From NCBI RefSeq assembly GCF_000718025.1, contig NZ_JODS01000018.1, forward strand, positions 124,001 through 188,000: 64,000 bases of DNA. The letters run 5' to 3'. The stretch comes from Kitasatospora purpeofusca. Its GTDB lineage: Bacteria > Actinomycetota > Actinomycetes > Streptomycetales > Streptomycetaceae. Shown piece by piece: positions 15,770-24,758 of this stretch; position 1 is the first letter of the stretch, and the number at the start of each line of letters is the position of its first letter. The translations under genes and the position numbers were made by a program. The notes beneath the pieces were generated by a model. The model did not search any database, was not told the origin of the DNA, and saw nothing but the letters and a program-made list of their open reading frames with translations.

Positions 15770-16903
15770 ATGACCTTTTCCGTGACGGTCGTCGTCCCGG
15801 CCCACAACGCGGCCAGAACCCTTTCGGCCTGCCTGGACTCGGTGTACGCGCAGACCCACCGGCCGCACCAGGTGATCGTGGTCGACGACGGATCCACCGA
15901 TGCCACCGCCCGGATCGCCCAGGCCTACGCGGCCCATGCGGCTGACGGCGGCCCGGCGGGGGGCCCCGACGGCGGCCCCGCCGAGGGCTCCGCCGGGGGC
16001 CCGCCGTGCGAGCTGATCCGGCAGTGGCCGAATCGCGGGGTTTCCGCCGCGCGGAATGCCGGAATTGCGGCGGCGACCGGCGAGGTGATCTTCTTCCTGG
16101 ATTCCGACGAGGCCCTGACACCCGATTCGGTGGCGAATGCGCTGGAAATCCTGGAAAAGGATCCGGAATGCGGCTGCGTACACGGGGTGATCGCCCCGGA
16201 ACCACTCTTCGACGACGGACCGGTGGAACGCTACCGGGTGCTGCACGCGCACTGGTGGCGGGTACGCGGCGCGGGTGTGGTGGAGACGGCGTTCTTCGCC
16301 CAGGCGGCGGTGCGGCGCGAGGTGTTCGAGCGGATCGGCGGCTTCGACGAGAGCCTGCGCGACTCCGAGGACCTCGAACTCAGCGACCGGCTCGCCCCGC
16401 ACTACCGGATCGTGCTCACGGACCGGGTGGTCGCCCACCACGACGAGGTCGACCGGCTCGGCCCGCTGCTCACCGAGACCTACCGGCGCGCGCTGCTGCT
16501 GGTGCCCGCGCTCGCCTCGTCGCGGCGCGGCGGGCGGCGCAACCTCACCGCCAACAGCCCGGCCTCGGTCGCGACGGCCGCGTTCGCCCTGGCCGCGCTG
16601 CCGCTGGCCGGCCGGTGGCCGGTGCTGCCGGCCGCCGGACTGGCCGCCTTCTGTGCCGCCAACGCGGGGCTGCTGCGGTTCGCCGCCCGGCGGCACGGGG
16701 TGGCGTTCGCGCCGTACGCGGCGGGCGTGCACTTCCTGGTCGTCGGCTCGCTGCTGACCGGCGCGGGCGTCGGCGCCCTGCGGATGCTGCGGCCCGGGCG
16801 GCGGGCGGCACCGCCCTCGGTACCGCCCGTGACGGGGGAGCGGACAGCGCCGCCCGTGACGGGGGAGCGGACGGCACCGCCCGCGACGGGGGAGCGGAAC
16901 TGA
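15770..16903 (+). CDS. Family 2 (GT-A) glycosyltransferase with C-terminal membrane helices
   Basis: A 377-residue inverting GT2-type enzyme: VTVVVPAHNAARTL, the nucleotide-binding VVDDGSTD and the metal-binding FFLDSDEA in place of a classical DxD. About residues 265-340 hold two or three hydrophobic helices. The tail contains three PPVTGERTA-like repeats encoded by a 27-bp tandem repeat. Homologous to the first half of the 21474 fusion (shared EPLFDDGPVERYRVL/EPLFPEGPVGQYRIL). It starts the glycan operon; the stop overlaps the next ATG by one base. Confidence 0.88.
   Translation: MTFSVTVVVPAHNAARTLSACLDSVYAQTHRPHQVIVVDDGSTDATARIAQAYAAHAADGGPAGGPDGGPAEGSAGGPPCELIRQWPNRGVSAARNAGIAAATGEVIFFLDSDEALTPDSVANALEILEKDPECGCVHGVIAPEPLFDDGPVERYRVLHAHWWRVRGAGVVETAFFAQAAVRREVFERIGGFDESLRDSEDLELSDRLAPHYRIVLTDRVVAHHDEVDRLGPLLTETYRRALLLVPALASSRRGGRRNLTANSPASVATAAFALAALPLAGRWPVLPAAGLAAFCAANAGLLRFAARRHGVAFAPYAAGVHFLVVGSLLTGAGVGALRMLRPGRRAAPPSVPPVTGERTAPPVTGERTAPPATGERN
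16823..16900 (+). repeat. 27-bp tandem repeat inside the GT2 gene
   Basis: Three in-frame units begin at 16823, 16850 and 16877 (the last truncated to 24 bases), each with CCGCCCGTGACGGGGGAGCG or a one-base variant. They encode PPVTGERTA-type repeats at the extreme C-terminus of the glycosyltransferase, probably a flexible cytoplasmic or periplasmic tail of variable length. Confidence 0.85.
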
Positions 16904-17928
16904 TGGCGGAACGGCTGCGCAGACTCCTCACCCCCGCCATCGTGCTGGCCGCCCTGGTCGGCGTCGGCCTGCTGCTGCGGCACGAGGGCTCGGTCGCCGC
17001 CCGCGCCCTCGCCCGCGCCGACGCGGTGCCGCCGCTGCTCGCCGCGCTGGCCGCCAACGTCGGCGGCCTGGTCCTCGCCGTGCACGCCTGGCGGGTGCTG
17101 GTGCCCGCGCCGCCCGGCAGTGCCCCCGGCACGCCGGGCCCGGTCCGGGGCCTGCTCGCGGCCCGGATCTACTTCCTCGGCCAGCTGTCCAAGTACCTGC
17201 CCGGCCGGGTGTGGGGCGTGGTCACCCATGTCACCCACGGCCGCGCGGTGGGCGTGCCGGCCGCCGCGATGACCTCCGCCTATCTGCTGAGCCTCGCGCT
17301 CACCGTGCTCACCGGAGCCTGCGTCAGCCTGTTCGCCGCGCCCGCCGTCCTGCCGGGGCAGTGGTTCTGGCTGGTCCTGCCCGTCCTCGGCCTGCTCGCC
17401 TGCCTGGCCAGGCCCGCCCTGGCGACCGGGCCGGTGGTGGCGCTCGCCCGGCTGGCCCGCCGCACCGTGGAGCCGCCGCCGGACGCCGCCGTCCGCCGGG
17501 CGATCGCGCTGGCGGTCGCCGCCTGGCTGGTGTCCGGGCTGCACCTGTGGTTCCTGGCGATCGCCCTCGGTGCGCCGGCCGTGTCCTCCGCGGGGCCGGC
17601 GATCGGGGCGTTCGCGCTCGCCACCGTGGTAAGCAGCCTCGCCGTGGTCGTCCCCGACGGCTGGGGCGTGCGCGAGCTGACCATCGCCGCCGCGCTCGCG
17701 GCCGCGCTGCCCGACGGCACCGCGGCGACGGCGGCCGTCGCCAGCCGCGTGGTGTGCGTGGCCGCCGAACTCGGCAGCTCCGCCGTCGTCCTGGCGCTGG
17801 CCCGGGCCCGGCTCGGCGCCCCGGGCACCCGTACCGACGCCGACAGCGGCACGCTCCCCACGCCCGCCCCAGCCTCAGTCCCCGCCCCAGCCCCCACTCC
17901 GATCGGAGACTCCCGTGTACACCCTTGA
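16903..17928 (+). CDS. Flippase-like (LPG synthase transmembrane/UPF0104) protein
   Basis: A 341-residue protein with about eight hydrophobic helices and the signature segments ARIYFLGQLSKYLPGRVWGV near one third and VVVPDGWGVRELTIA near the end. These are the hallmarks of the lysylphosphatidylglycerol-synthase transmembrane (AglD/UPF0104) domain found in glycolipid loci, where members are thought to help move or build lipid-linked sugars. No LPG synthase catalytic domain is present. It begins inside the previous stop codon and ends 14 bases into the next gene, so translation should be coupled. Confidence 0.85.
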   Translation: MAERLRRLLTPAIVLAALVGVGLLLRHEGSVAARALARADAVPPLLAALAANVGGLVLAVHAWRVLVPAPPGSAPGTPGPVRGLLAARIYFLGQLSKYLPGRVWGVVTHVTHGRAVGVPAAAMTSAYLLSLALTVLTGACVSLFAAPAVLPGQWFWLVLPVLGLLACLARPALATGPVVALARLARRTVEPPPDAAVRRAIALAVAAWLVSGLHLWFLAIALGAPAVSSAGPAIGAFALATVVSSLAVVVPDGWGVRELTIAAALAAALPDGTAATAAVASRVVCVAAELGSSAVVLALARARLGAPGTRTDADSGTLPTPAPASVPAPAPTPIGDSRVHP

Positions 17929-19315
17929 CGACGCCGAACGGTTCGAGGTCGGCGAGGTGCACGACCTGTACCGCCGGTACGTGAACAAGAGCCAGGTCTC
18001 GCTGATGACCTCCTTCGGCTTCGGCCGCGAGCTGGTCGCGCACGCCGAGGGCGCCCACCTCACCCTCACCGACGGCCGGCGGATCCTCGACGTCACCGGC
18101 GGCGTGGGCGTGCTCAACCACGGCCACAACCACCCCCGCATCCTCGCCGTGCGGGAGCGCTTCGCCCGCGAGCGCCGGATGGAGGTCCACAAGACCTACT
18201 TCTCGCCCTACCTCGCCGCCCTCGGCCACAACCTGGCCGAGGTGCTGCCCGGCGACCTGTCGATGTCCTTCCTCCCCAACTCCGGCGCCGAGGCGGTCGA
18301 GGGCGCCGTCAAGCTCGCCTTCAAGTACCACAACGGCAAGCGCCGGACGGTGCTGCGCGCGGACCGGGCCTTCCACGGCAAGCTCCTCGGCTCCGGCGGC
18401 CTCACCGGGCAGTCGCAGTTCGCGTTCCCCACCATCCCGGGCATCGACACCTTCACCTACAACGACCTCGCCTCCGTGCGGCGCGCCGTGGCCGCCCACC
18501 CCGGCGACGTCTACGCGATCCTGATCGAGCCGTTCAGCGCCTCCACCATCGAGGCCTGCTCGGAGGAGTTCCTGCGCGGCCTGCGCGAGCTGTGCGACCG
18601 AGAGAAGATCGTGCTGATCTTCGACGAGATCTACACCGGCTGGGGCAAGACCGGCACGCTCTTCCACTTCATGCGCTACCCGGGCCTGCTGCCGGACGTG
18701 CTCACCACCTCCAAGTCCTTCGGCGGAGGCAAGTCCTCCATCTCGGCGTTCGTCGCCCGCGAACCGGTCTTCCGCAAGGCCTACGACAACCTCGGCGACG
18801 CCCTGCTGCAGTCCACCTCGACCACCTACTACGGCTTCGGCGAGGAGTGCGCCACTGCGCTGGAGGCCGTCAACATCGCGATCGAGGACGACTACCCGGC
18901 CCGGGCCCGGGCGATCGGGGCCGTCCTCGAACCGGGTCTGCGGCGGCTCGCCAAGGAGCACCCGGACACCGTCGCCCGGGTGGACGGCGCGGGCGCCCTG
19001 TGGGGGGTCTTCATCGACGGCGGGCCGCGGATCCTCGACCTGGTCGCCAAGCTCGCGCCCGGCGGGATGGCGCGCGACCCCCGGTTCAAGACCAAGCTGG
19101 TCACCTGCGCCGTCATCAGCGCCCTCTACCAGGACCACGGCATCTTCGCCTACTACACCCTCAACGGCCGCAATCCGCTGATCATCGGGCCGTCCCTGAT
19201 CACCGAACCGGCCGACGTCGAGCGGACCGTGGACGCCCTCGGCACCGTTCTCGAGGAGGGGCTCGGCCGGCTGGTCACCCGCTTCGTCAAGCAGAAGGTG
19301 GCCTCGCAGTGGTGA
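17915..19315 (+). CDS. Class III PLP-dependent aminotransferase
   Basis: A 466-residue fold-type I enzyme. Visible are LDVTGGVGVLNHGHNHPRI, NSGAEAVEGAVKLAFKY (PLP phosphate cup), LIFDEIYTGWGKTG (PLP-Asp), and the Schiff-base lysine in TTSKSFGGGKSS. Relatives act on ornithine, acetylornithine, 4-aminobutyrate, glutamate-1-semialdehyde or sugars. Its place within a glycan cluster suggests it adds or removes an amino group on a building block, or supplies an amino-acid-like substituent. GTG 17915 is fixed by the overlap with the upstream gene. Confidence 0.88.
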   Translation: MYTLDDAERFEVGEVHDLYRRYVNKSQVSLMTSFGFGRELVAHAEGAHLTLTDGRRILDVTGGVGVLNHGHNHPRILAVRERFARERRMEVHKTYFSPYLAALGHNLAEVLPGDLSMSFLPNSGAEAVEGAVKLAFKYHNGKRRTVLRADRAFHGKLLGSGGLTGQSQFAFPTIPGIDTFTYNDLASVRRAVAAHPGDVYAILIEPFSASTIEACSEEFLRGLRELCDREKIVLIFDEIYTGWGKTGTLFHFMRYPGLLPDVLTTSKSFGGGKSSISAFVAREPVFRKAYDNLGDALLQSTSTTYYGFGEECATALEAVNIAIEDDYPARARAIGAVLEPGLRRLAKEHPDTVARVDGAGALWGVFIDGGPRILDLVAKLAPGGMARDPRFKTKLVTCAVISALYQDHGIFAYYTLNGRNPLIIGPSLITEPADVERTVDALGTVLEEGLGRLVTRFVKQKVASQW

Positions 19316-20466
19316 CCCCGACCGGCCCCGACGGCCGTCCCGACGCAGGCTCCGGCACCGCCCCCGAAGCCCGCCCCGACGCAGACGCCCACCCCGAAGC
19401 CCGTACCGACACCCGCCCCGGCCCCCGCCTCACCGTGGCCGTCACCGGCGCCGCCGGCATGCTCGGCTCCCGTCTCGCCGAACGCCTCACCGCCGACGGC
19501 CACCACGTACGCGGCATCGACCTGCGCCCCGGCCCCGGCGTCGAGGTGGTCGGCGACATCCGCGACCGCACCGCCCTCGACCGCGCCCTGCACGGCGCCG
19601 ACATCCTGGTCCACGCCGCTGCCGCGCTCCCCAGCTACCCGGACGAGCAGATCCGCTCCATCATCGTCGACGGCACCCGCGCCGTCTTCGCCGCCGCCCG
19701 CGCCGCCGGCACCCCGCGCGTGGTGCACATCTCCTCCACCGCCGTCTACGGCCTGCCCCGCCGGGTCCCCACCCCCGAGACCCACCCCCGCGAACCCGTC
19801 GACACCTACAGCCGCGCCAAGGCCGCCGCCGAGGAGATCGCCGAACGCCACCGCGCCGACGGCCTGTGCGTCCCGATCCTGCGGCCCAAGACCTTCGTCG
19901 GCCCCGGCCGGATGGGCCTGTTCGCGATGCTCTTCGAATGGGCCGAGGAGGGCCGCAACTTCCCCGTGCTCGGCCGGGGCGACGTCCGCACCCAGATGTT
20001 CGGCATCGACGACCTGGTGGACGCCGTGGTCACCGTCCTGCACGCCCCCGACCACCTCGCCAACGACACCTACAACCTCGCCGCCGCCGAATTCGGCACC
20101 CTGCGCGAGGACTTCCAGGCCGTCCTGGACGCCGCCGGCCACGGCAAGCACGTCGTCGGCCTGCCCGCCCGGCCCGCCCTCGCCGTCCTCAACACCCTGC
20201 AGCGCGCCCGCCTGTCGCCCGTCTACGGACGCCTGCTGCACAAGCTCACCGCCGACTCCTACGTCTCCATCGACAAGGCCCGCGACCGGCTCGGCTTCGA
20301 CCCCAAGCTCTCCAACCGGGACGCCATCCTGCGCACCTACGACTGGTGGCGCACCGCCCGGCACGAGACCCCGGCCGCCCCGCGCACCGGCGGCCCCGAC
20401 GCGGGCCGCACCAGCCGCGACCCGTGGAGCCAGGGACTGCTGTCCGCCGTGAAGATCTTCTTCTGA
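19312..20466 (+). CDS. NAD-dependent epimerase/dehydratase (extended SDR)
   Basis: A 384-residue protein with a low-complexity N-terminal extension of about 40 residues, then VTGAAGMLGSRLAERL (glycine motif), HAAAALPS, VHISSTAVYG and the catalytic YSRAK (YxxxK). This is the extended SDR pattern of nucleotide-sugar epimerases and 3-beta-hydroxysteroid-dehydrogenase-like enzymes. Two adjacent GTG codons (19309, 19312) overlap the aminotransferase stop. In this operon it probably modifies a sugar or a polyprenyl-linked pentose. Confidence 0.88.
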   Translation: MTPTGPDGRPDAGSGTAPEARPDADAHPEARTDTRPGPRLTVAVTGAAGMLGSRLAERLTADGHHVRGIDLRPGPGVEVVGDIRDRTALDRALHGADILVHAAAALPSYPDEQIRSIIVDGTRAVFAAARAAGTPRVVHISSTAVYGLPRRVPTPETHPREPVDTYSRAKAAAEEIAERHRADGLCVPILRPKTFVGPGRMGLFAMLFEWAEEGRNFPVLGRGDVRTQMFGIDDLVDAVVTVLHAPDHLANDTYNLAAAEFGTLREDFQAVLDAAGHGKHVVGLPARPALAVLNTLQRARLSPVYGRLLHKLTADSYVSIDKARDRLGFDPKLSNRDAILRTYDWWRTARHETPAAPRTGGPDAGRTSRDPWSQGLLSAVKIFF

Positions 20467-20479
20467 GGAGCGCTCCGCC

Positions 20480-21415
20480 ATGACCTCCCTGAGCGAACAG
20501 AGCTCGCAGCACGAGACGGGCCGCCCCGAAGGACCGCCCGAGCCCGCCCGCCGCACCGCCGGGCCCTCCCGGCTGCCCGCACCGCTCGCCCTGCTCCGGC
20601 CCGGCCAGTGGCCCAAGAACATCCTGGTCGTCCCGCTGCCCCTGCTCGGCGCCGACCTCGCCTGGGACATGACCGCCCGGATCGCCGTCGCCGTCGGCGC
20701 CTTCGTCCTCGCCTCCTCGCTCGTCTACGTCGTCAACGACCTCGCCGACGTCGAACGCGACCGCCGCCACCCCGTCAAACGCCACCGGCCGCTCGCCTCC
20801 GGACGGGTCGCCCCGCGCACCGCCGTCGGCCTCGCGCTGCTCCTCGCCGCCCTGCTCGTGCCCGTGCTGGCCGTCGCCGGACCGGGCGTCGCCGCACCCG
20901 TCCTGCTCTACCTCGGCGTCAACGCCGCCTACAGCTGGCGGCTCAAACACCTCCCGCTGCTGGACGTGTTCGTCGTCGCCACCGGCTTCGTGCTCCGCCT
21001 GCTCGGCGGCTACGGGGCCAGCGGACGACCGCTCTCCGCCTGGCTGGTGCTCACCGTGCTCACCCTCTGCCTGGTCCTCATCGTCGGCAAACGACGCCAC
21101 GAACTCGGCGTCGCCGGCAGCGGCCACCGCCCCGCGCTGGTCGGCTACTCCGCGCACTTCCTCGACCTGGTGCTGGTGCTCTGCTCCGGACTCACCGTCG
21201 TCGGCTACCTGCTGTACCTGCGCACCGAGTCCGGCTACGAGACCGGCGCGCTGCTCACCGCCCCGCTGGCCCTGTTCGCCCTGTTCCGCTACCTGCAGAT
21301 CGTCGTCGTGCACGCCGAGGGCGGGAACCCCGTGCACACCCTGCTGCGCGACCGGGCCATGCTCGCCACCGCCGCGCTCTGGGTCGCCCTCCTGCTCACC
21401 TTCCAGCTCACCTGA
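20480..21415 (+). CDS. UbiA-family prenyltransferase, decaprenyl-phosphate phosphoribosyltransferase-like
   Basis: A 311-residue polytopic protein. The first Asp-rich motif NDLADVERDRRHPVKRHRPL (Asn86-Asp94 plus the following basic run) has the form of enzymes that transfer 5-phosphoribose from PRPP to decaprenyl phosphate (mycobacterial Rv3806c). The second motif region lies in LIVGKRRHELG. In mycobacteria the product feeds arabinan synthesis after dephosphorylation and 2'-epimerisation. Here an epimerase is directly upstream and an EEP domain directly downstream. GAGGAG precedes the ATG. Confidence 0.85.
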   Translation: MTSLSEQSSQHETGRPEGPPEPARRTAGPSRLPAPLALLRPGQWPKNILVVPLPLLGADLAWDMTARIAVAVGAFVLASSLVYVVNDLADVERDRRHPVKRHRPLASGRVAPRTAVGLALLLAALLVPVLAVAGPGVAAPVLLYLGVNAAYSWRLKHLPLLDVFVVATGFVLRLLGGYGASGRPLSAWLVLTVLTLCLVLIVGKRRHELGVAGSGHRPALVGYSAHFLDLVLVLCSGLTVVGYLLYLRTESGYETGALLTAPLALFALFRYLQIVVVHAEGGNPVHTLLRDRAMLATAALWVALLLTFQLT

Positions 21416-21473
21416 ACGAACTCACCGGAAACCCGAGCCCGTTGACCCCCCCCGCCGTTCCGAACGAGGAGCC

Positions 21474-23663
21474 ATGCCCACCACACCGCTCGTCTCGGTG
21501 GTCGTGCCGATGTACAACGACAGCCGCACCGTCGACCTCTGCCTCGGCTCCGTCCTCGCCCAGAGCCACCCCGTGCACGAGGTGATCGTCGTCGACGACG
21601 CCAGCACCGACGACTCCGCCGCGCTCGCCGCCGCCCACCCCGTCACCCTGATCCGCGCCGAACGCAACGGCGGCCCCGGCGCCACCCGCAACCTCGGCGT
21701 CGAACACGCCACCGGCGACATCGTCTTCTTCCTCGACGCCGACCTCGCGATGCACCCCGACGCCGTCGCCGAAGCCGTCGCCGTCTTCGCCGAACACCCC
21801 GAGTACGGCGCCGTGTTCGGCGTCCCCGACAAGGAACCCCTGTTCCCCGAGGGCCCCGTCGGCCAGTACCGCATCCTCCAGTACCACTACTGGCGCAAGA
21901 GCGCCGAAGGACTGGTCAGCGGAGGCTTCTACGCCCTCGGCGCCGTCCGCCGCACCGCCTTCCTGGAAGCCGGACCGTTCAACCCGGCACTGCGCCAGAC
22001 CGAGGAGATCGACCACGCCGAACGGCTCGCCGCCCGCCACCCCATGCTGCTCACCTCACGCGTCCGGGGCCGGCTCTCCGACGAGAACCGGCTCCGCCCG
22101 CTGCTGCGCAAGGCCTTCGTGCGCAGCCGGCTGCGGGTGCCGTTCTACCTCGACCGCGGACGGGCGATGCAGGGCATGGAGACCCCCGGCCGGGCCCTCG
22201 CCTCGGTGCTCGCCGCACTCACCCTGCTGAGCCTGCCCCTGATCGCCTGGCAGCCCGCGGCCGCGCTCGCCACCGCCCTGCTGCTCGCCGCCTTCGTCCT
22301 CACCGACCTCGGGCAGTACCGCTTCGTCCGCCAGGAGCGCGGCTACCGCTTCCTCGCCTTCTTCACCCTCTGCCACCTCCTGCTGAACGCCGTCGTCACC
22401 GCCGGACTCGCCGCCGGGGTCGGCCGGTTCGCGGTCAGCCGGGAGTTCCGCCGGATGTACCGGCGGGACGACCCGGCCGGGGCGACCGCCGAGGCACCCG
22501 CCGACGGACCGGACGGCGGACCGGCCCCCGAACCCACCCGGGCCCGCCGGGCCGCCCGGCGGCTGCGCACCTGGTACGGCCGCGCCCTGGTCGGCCTCAC
22601 CGGCGCCTGGCTGCTCTACGCCTTCTTCCGCTGGTCGGTCAGCGGACGCTGGCACTGGGCGATCCTGTTCGACGCCGTCCCGCCGGTCCTCCTCGTCGCC
22701 GTGCCGCTGTTCCTGGTGCTCGCCGCCGCGGGCGCCTGCGGCCCCCGCCGCGGCTGGGCGCTCGGACTCGCCCTGCCGCCGCTGCTGCTCGGCCTCACCA
22801 CCGGCTCCGGCCTCAACTGGCCCGCCCTGTGGCACGGCGAGCGGACGGTGCCGGCCGGAGCGCTGCACGTGGTCTCCTTCAACACCCAGTACTGGGCCGC
22901 GTCCACCGGCGTCGACCGGCTCTACAGCCTGATTCACCGTCAGAACGCCGATGTGTACCTGTTCCAGGAGCACGTGGTCTGGCAGCCCGGCCTCGGTGAG
23001 GACGGCTACCGCCGGCTCGACGACGACGCCCGGCTCGCCGCCGAGTTCCCCGGCTACCACATCGCCCGCACCGGCGAACTGCTCACGATCTCGCGCTACC
23101 CGATCGTCTCGCAGCGCTCGGTCGGCACCGGCGCCGCGCTGGAGGCGGACGCCTCCTTCAGCCGGATCTTCGCCCGCGACAAGGTGATGCGCACCGACCT
23201 CCAGGTCGGCGGCACCCTGCTCAGCGTCTACAACGTGCATGTCACCGTGCCGCTGGCGCCCGACCTCGACCCGTTCTCGGGCTTCGACTTCGACTCCTAC
23301 TTCAAGCGCAAGTTCGCCTGGCGCCAGGAGGAGATCCGGGGCCTGGAGACCGACCTCAAGGGCAACCCCAACCGCACGCTGATCGCCGGCGACTTCAACG
23401 CCAGTCCCGCGATGCGCGACCTGGACGGGGTCCGCTCGCTCGCGGACGACGCGATTCGCGCCAACAATGACTTCCTGCCGCTGAGTTGGAAGTTCTCCGC
23501 ACCGGCCGGCTTCGACTGGGACAGCGCGATCAACCGCCCCTACCCGCTCTGGCGGCTGGACTGGAGCTTCACCCGGGGCCCGGTGAAGGTCCACCGCTAC
23601 GACTTCCGGTCCGCCGAGGGCATCTCCGAACACCGGCTGCAGGACCTCTGGCTCTCGCTCTGA
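21474..23663 (+). CDS. GT2 glycosyltransferase fused to membrane-linked EEP phosphatase/nuclease domain
   Basis: A 729-residue two-enzyme fusion. Residues 1-245 are a GT2 domain (VSVVVPMYNDS, VVDDASTDD, FFLDADLA), residues 245-335 membrane helices, 335-365 a Pro/Ala linker, 365-460 three more helices with GLNWPAL, and 465-729 an EEP domain with SFNTQYW (Asn470), LFQEHVVW, GDFNAS (Asp640) and a terminal SEH (His720) in place of SDH. Both halves are homologous to the separate, divergent genes at 15770 and 14493. This implies one compartment-spanning protein that both glycosylates and hydrolyses a phospho-ester. Continuous frame, no sign of assembly error. Confidence 0.88.
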   Translation: MPTTPLVSVVVPMYNDSRTVDLCLGSVLAQSHPVHEVIVVDDASTDDSAALAAAHPVTLIRAERNGGPGATRNLGVEHATGDIVFFLDADLAMHPDAVAEAVAVFAEHPEYGAVFGVPDKEPLFPEGPVGQYRILQYHYWRKSAEGLVSGGFYALGAVRRTAFLEAGPFNPALRQTEEIDHAERLAARHPMLLTSRVRGRLSDENRLRPLLRKAFVRSRLRVPFYLDRGRAMQGMETPGRALASVLAALTLLSLPLIAWQPAAALATALLLAAFVLTDLGQYRFVRQERGYRFLAFFTLCHLLLNAVVTAGLAAGVGRFAVSREFRRMYRRDDPAGATAEAPADGPDGGPAPEPTRARRAARRLRTWYGRALVGLTGAWLLYAFFRWSVSGRWHWAILFDAVPPVLLVAVPLFLVLAAAGACGPRRGWALGLALPPLLLGLTTGSGLNWPALWHGERTVPAGALHVVSFNTQYWAASTGVDRLYSLIHRQNADVYLFQEHVVWQPGLGEDGYRRLDDDARLAAEFPGYHIARTGELLTISRYPIVSQRSVGTGAALEADASFSRIFARDKVMRTDLQVGGTLLSVYNVHVTVPLAPDLDPFSGFDFDSYFKRKFAWRQEEIRGLETDLKGNPNRTLIAGDFNASPAMRDLDGVRSLADDAIRANNDFLPLSWKFSAPAGFDWDSAINRPYPLWRLDWSFTRGPVKVHRYDFRSAEGISEHRLQDLWLSL

Positions 23664-23683
23664 ACCCCCCGAAAGGACACGAC

Positions 23684-24619
23684 ATGGTGCTCAAGGATCT
23701 GCGGACCGCCGTCCGTACCGCCTCCGGCGTCGAACTGCTGGAGCGCCTGCCCGCGCTCCGCCGGCCGGTGGACTGGCTCGGCGAGCGGCCGGTGCTGCAC
23801 GGTCTCACCCTGTGGGCGTTCGGGCTGCGCAAACCGCTGTTCTGGGACCACGTGGTCACCCCTGAGCCGCGCGCCGAACTCACCGAGGTGCGGGAGCTGT
23901 TGGAGAAGAACCGGGAGCGCTACGCGGAACGCCTGGCCGGCTTCGTGGAGTTGGGCGACTCGCTGGGCGGCATCCCGCTGCGGGGCACCGCGGCCGGCTC
24001 CACGCCGTACTGGAACAACGGCTGGCTGCCGCCGCTGGACGCACTGTCGCTGTACGGGTTCCTGGCCGAGCTGCGGCCCGCCCGCTACCTGGAGATCGGC
24101 TCCGGCAACTCCACCAAGTTCGCCCGCCGGGCCGTCGAGGACCTCGGGCTGAGCACCCGGATCACCTCGATCGACCCGGCCCCGCGCGCCACCGTGGACC
24201 GGCTCTGCGACGAGGTGGTCCGCACCCCGCTCCAGCACGCCGACCTCGCGGTGTTCCGCGAGCTGGAGCCGGGCGACATCGTCTTCTTCGACGGGTCGCA
24301 CCGGCTCCACATGGGCTCGGACGTCGCGGTGTTCTTCTTCGAGGTGCTGCCGGTGCTCAAGCCGGGGGTGATCGTCCACGTGCACGACATCATGCTCCCG
24401 GCGGACTACCCGAGCTCGTGGCGCTGGCGGCACTACTCCGAGCAGTACCTGCTGGCGGCGCTGCTGACGGCCGCGCCGGGGCGGTTCGACGTCGAGCTGC
24501 CGGACGCCTTCGTGCACGCCGACCCGGAGCTGCGGCGGATCGCCGAGCCGCTCTGGCGCAGGCTCGGGGTCACCGAGCACTACGAGCCGGGGTCGTTCTG
24601 GTGGCGGCACACCGGCTGA
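23684..24619 (+). CDS. Class I SAM-dependent methyltransferase (Methyltransf_24-like)
   Basis: A 311-residue protein with motif I YLEIGSGNSTKFA, SIDPAPR and DIVFFDGSHRLHMGSD followed by VIVHVHDIMLP, the layout of class I methyltransferases that modify sugars, often in polysaccharide or antibiotic loci. GAAAGGA lies 7-13 bases before the ATG, and only 20 bases separate it from the fusion gene, so it probably closes the operon. The N-terminal 90 residues, with basic and hydrophobic helices, are unassigned. Confidence 0.82.
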   Translation: MVLKDLRTAVRTASGVELLERLPALRRPVDWLGERPVLHGLTLWAFGLRKPLFWDHVVTPEPRAELTEVRELLEKNRERYAERLAGFVELGDSLGGIPLRGTAAGSTPYWNNGWLPPLDALSLYGFLAELRPARYLEIGSGNSTKFARRAVEDLGLSTRITSIDPAPRATVDRLCDEVVRTPLQHADLAVFRELEPGDIVFFDGSHRLHMGSDVAVFFFEVLPVLKPGVIVHVHDIMLPADYPSSWRWRHYSEQYLLAALLTAAPGRFDVELPDAFVHADPELRRIAEPLWRRLGVTEHYEPGSFWWRHTG

Positions 24620-24758
24620 GCCGCACTGGCCGAGGCACATCGGCCGAGCCGCACCGGCCGGCCCGGCCCGGCCCGGCCCGGGCGGGTGGCCCGGGGGACC
24701 GGGAGCGGCCGGCGCGGCCGGGGCGGACGGGCCGGGTCCGGGAGGCCCGACGGACGGC

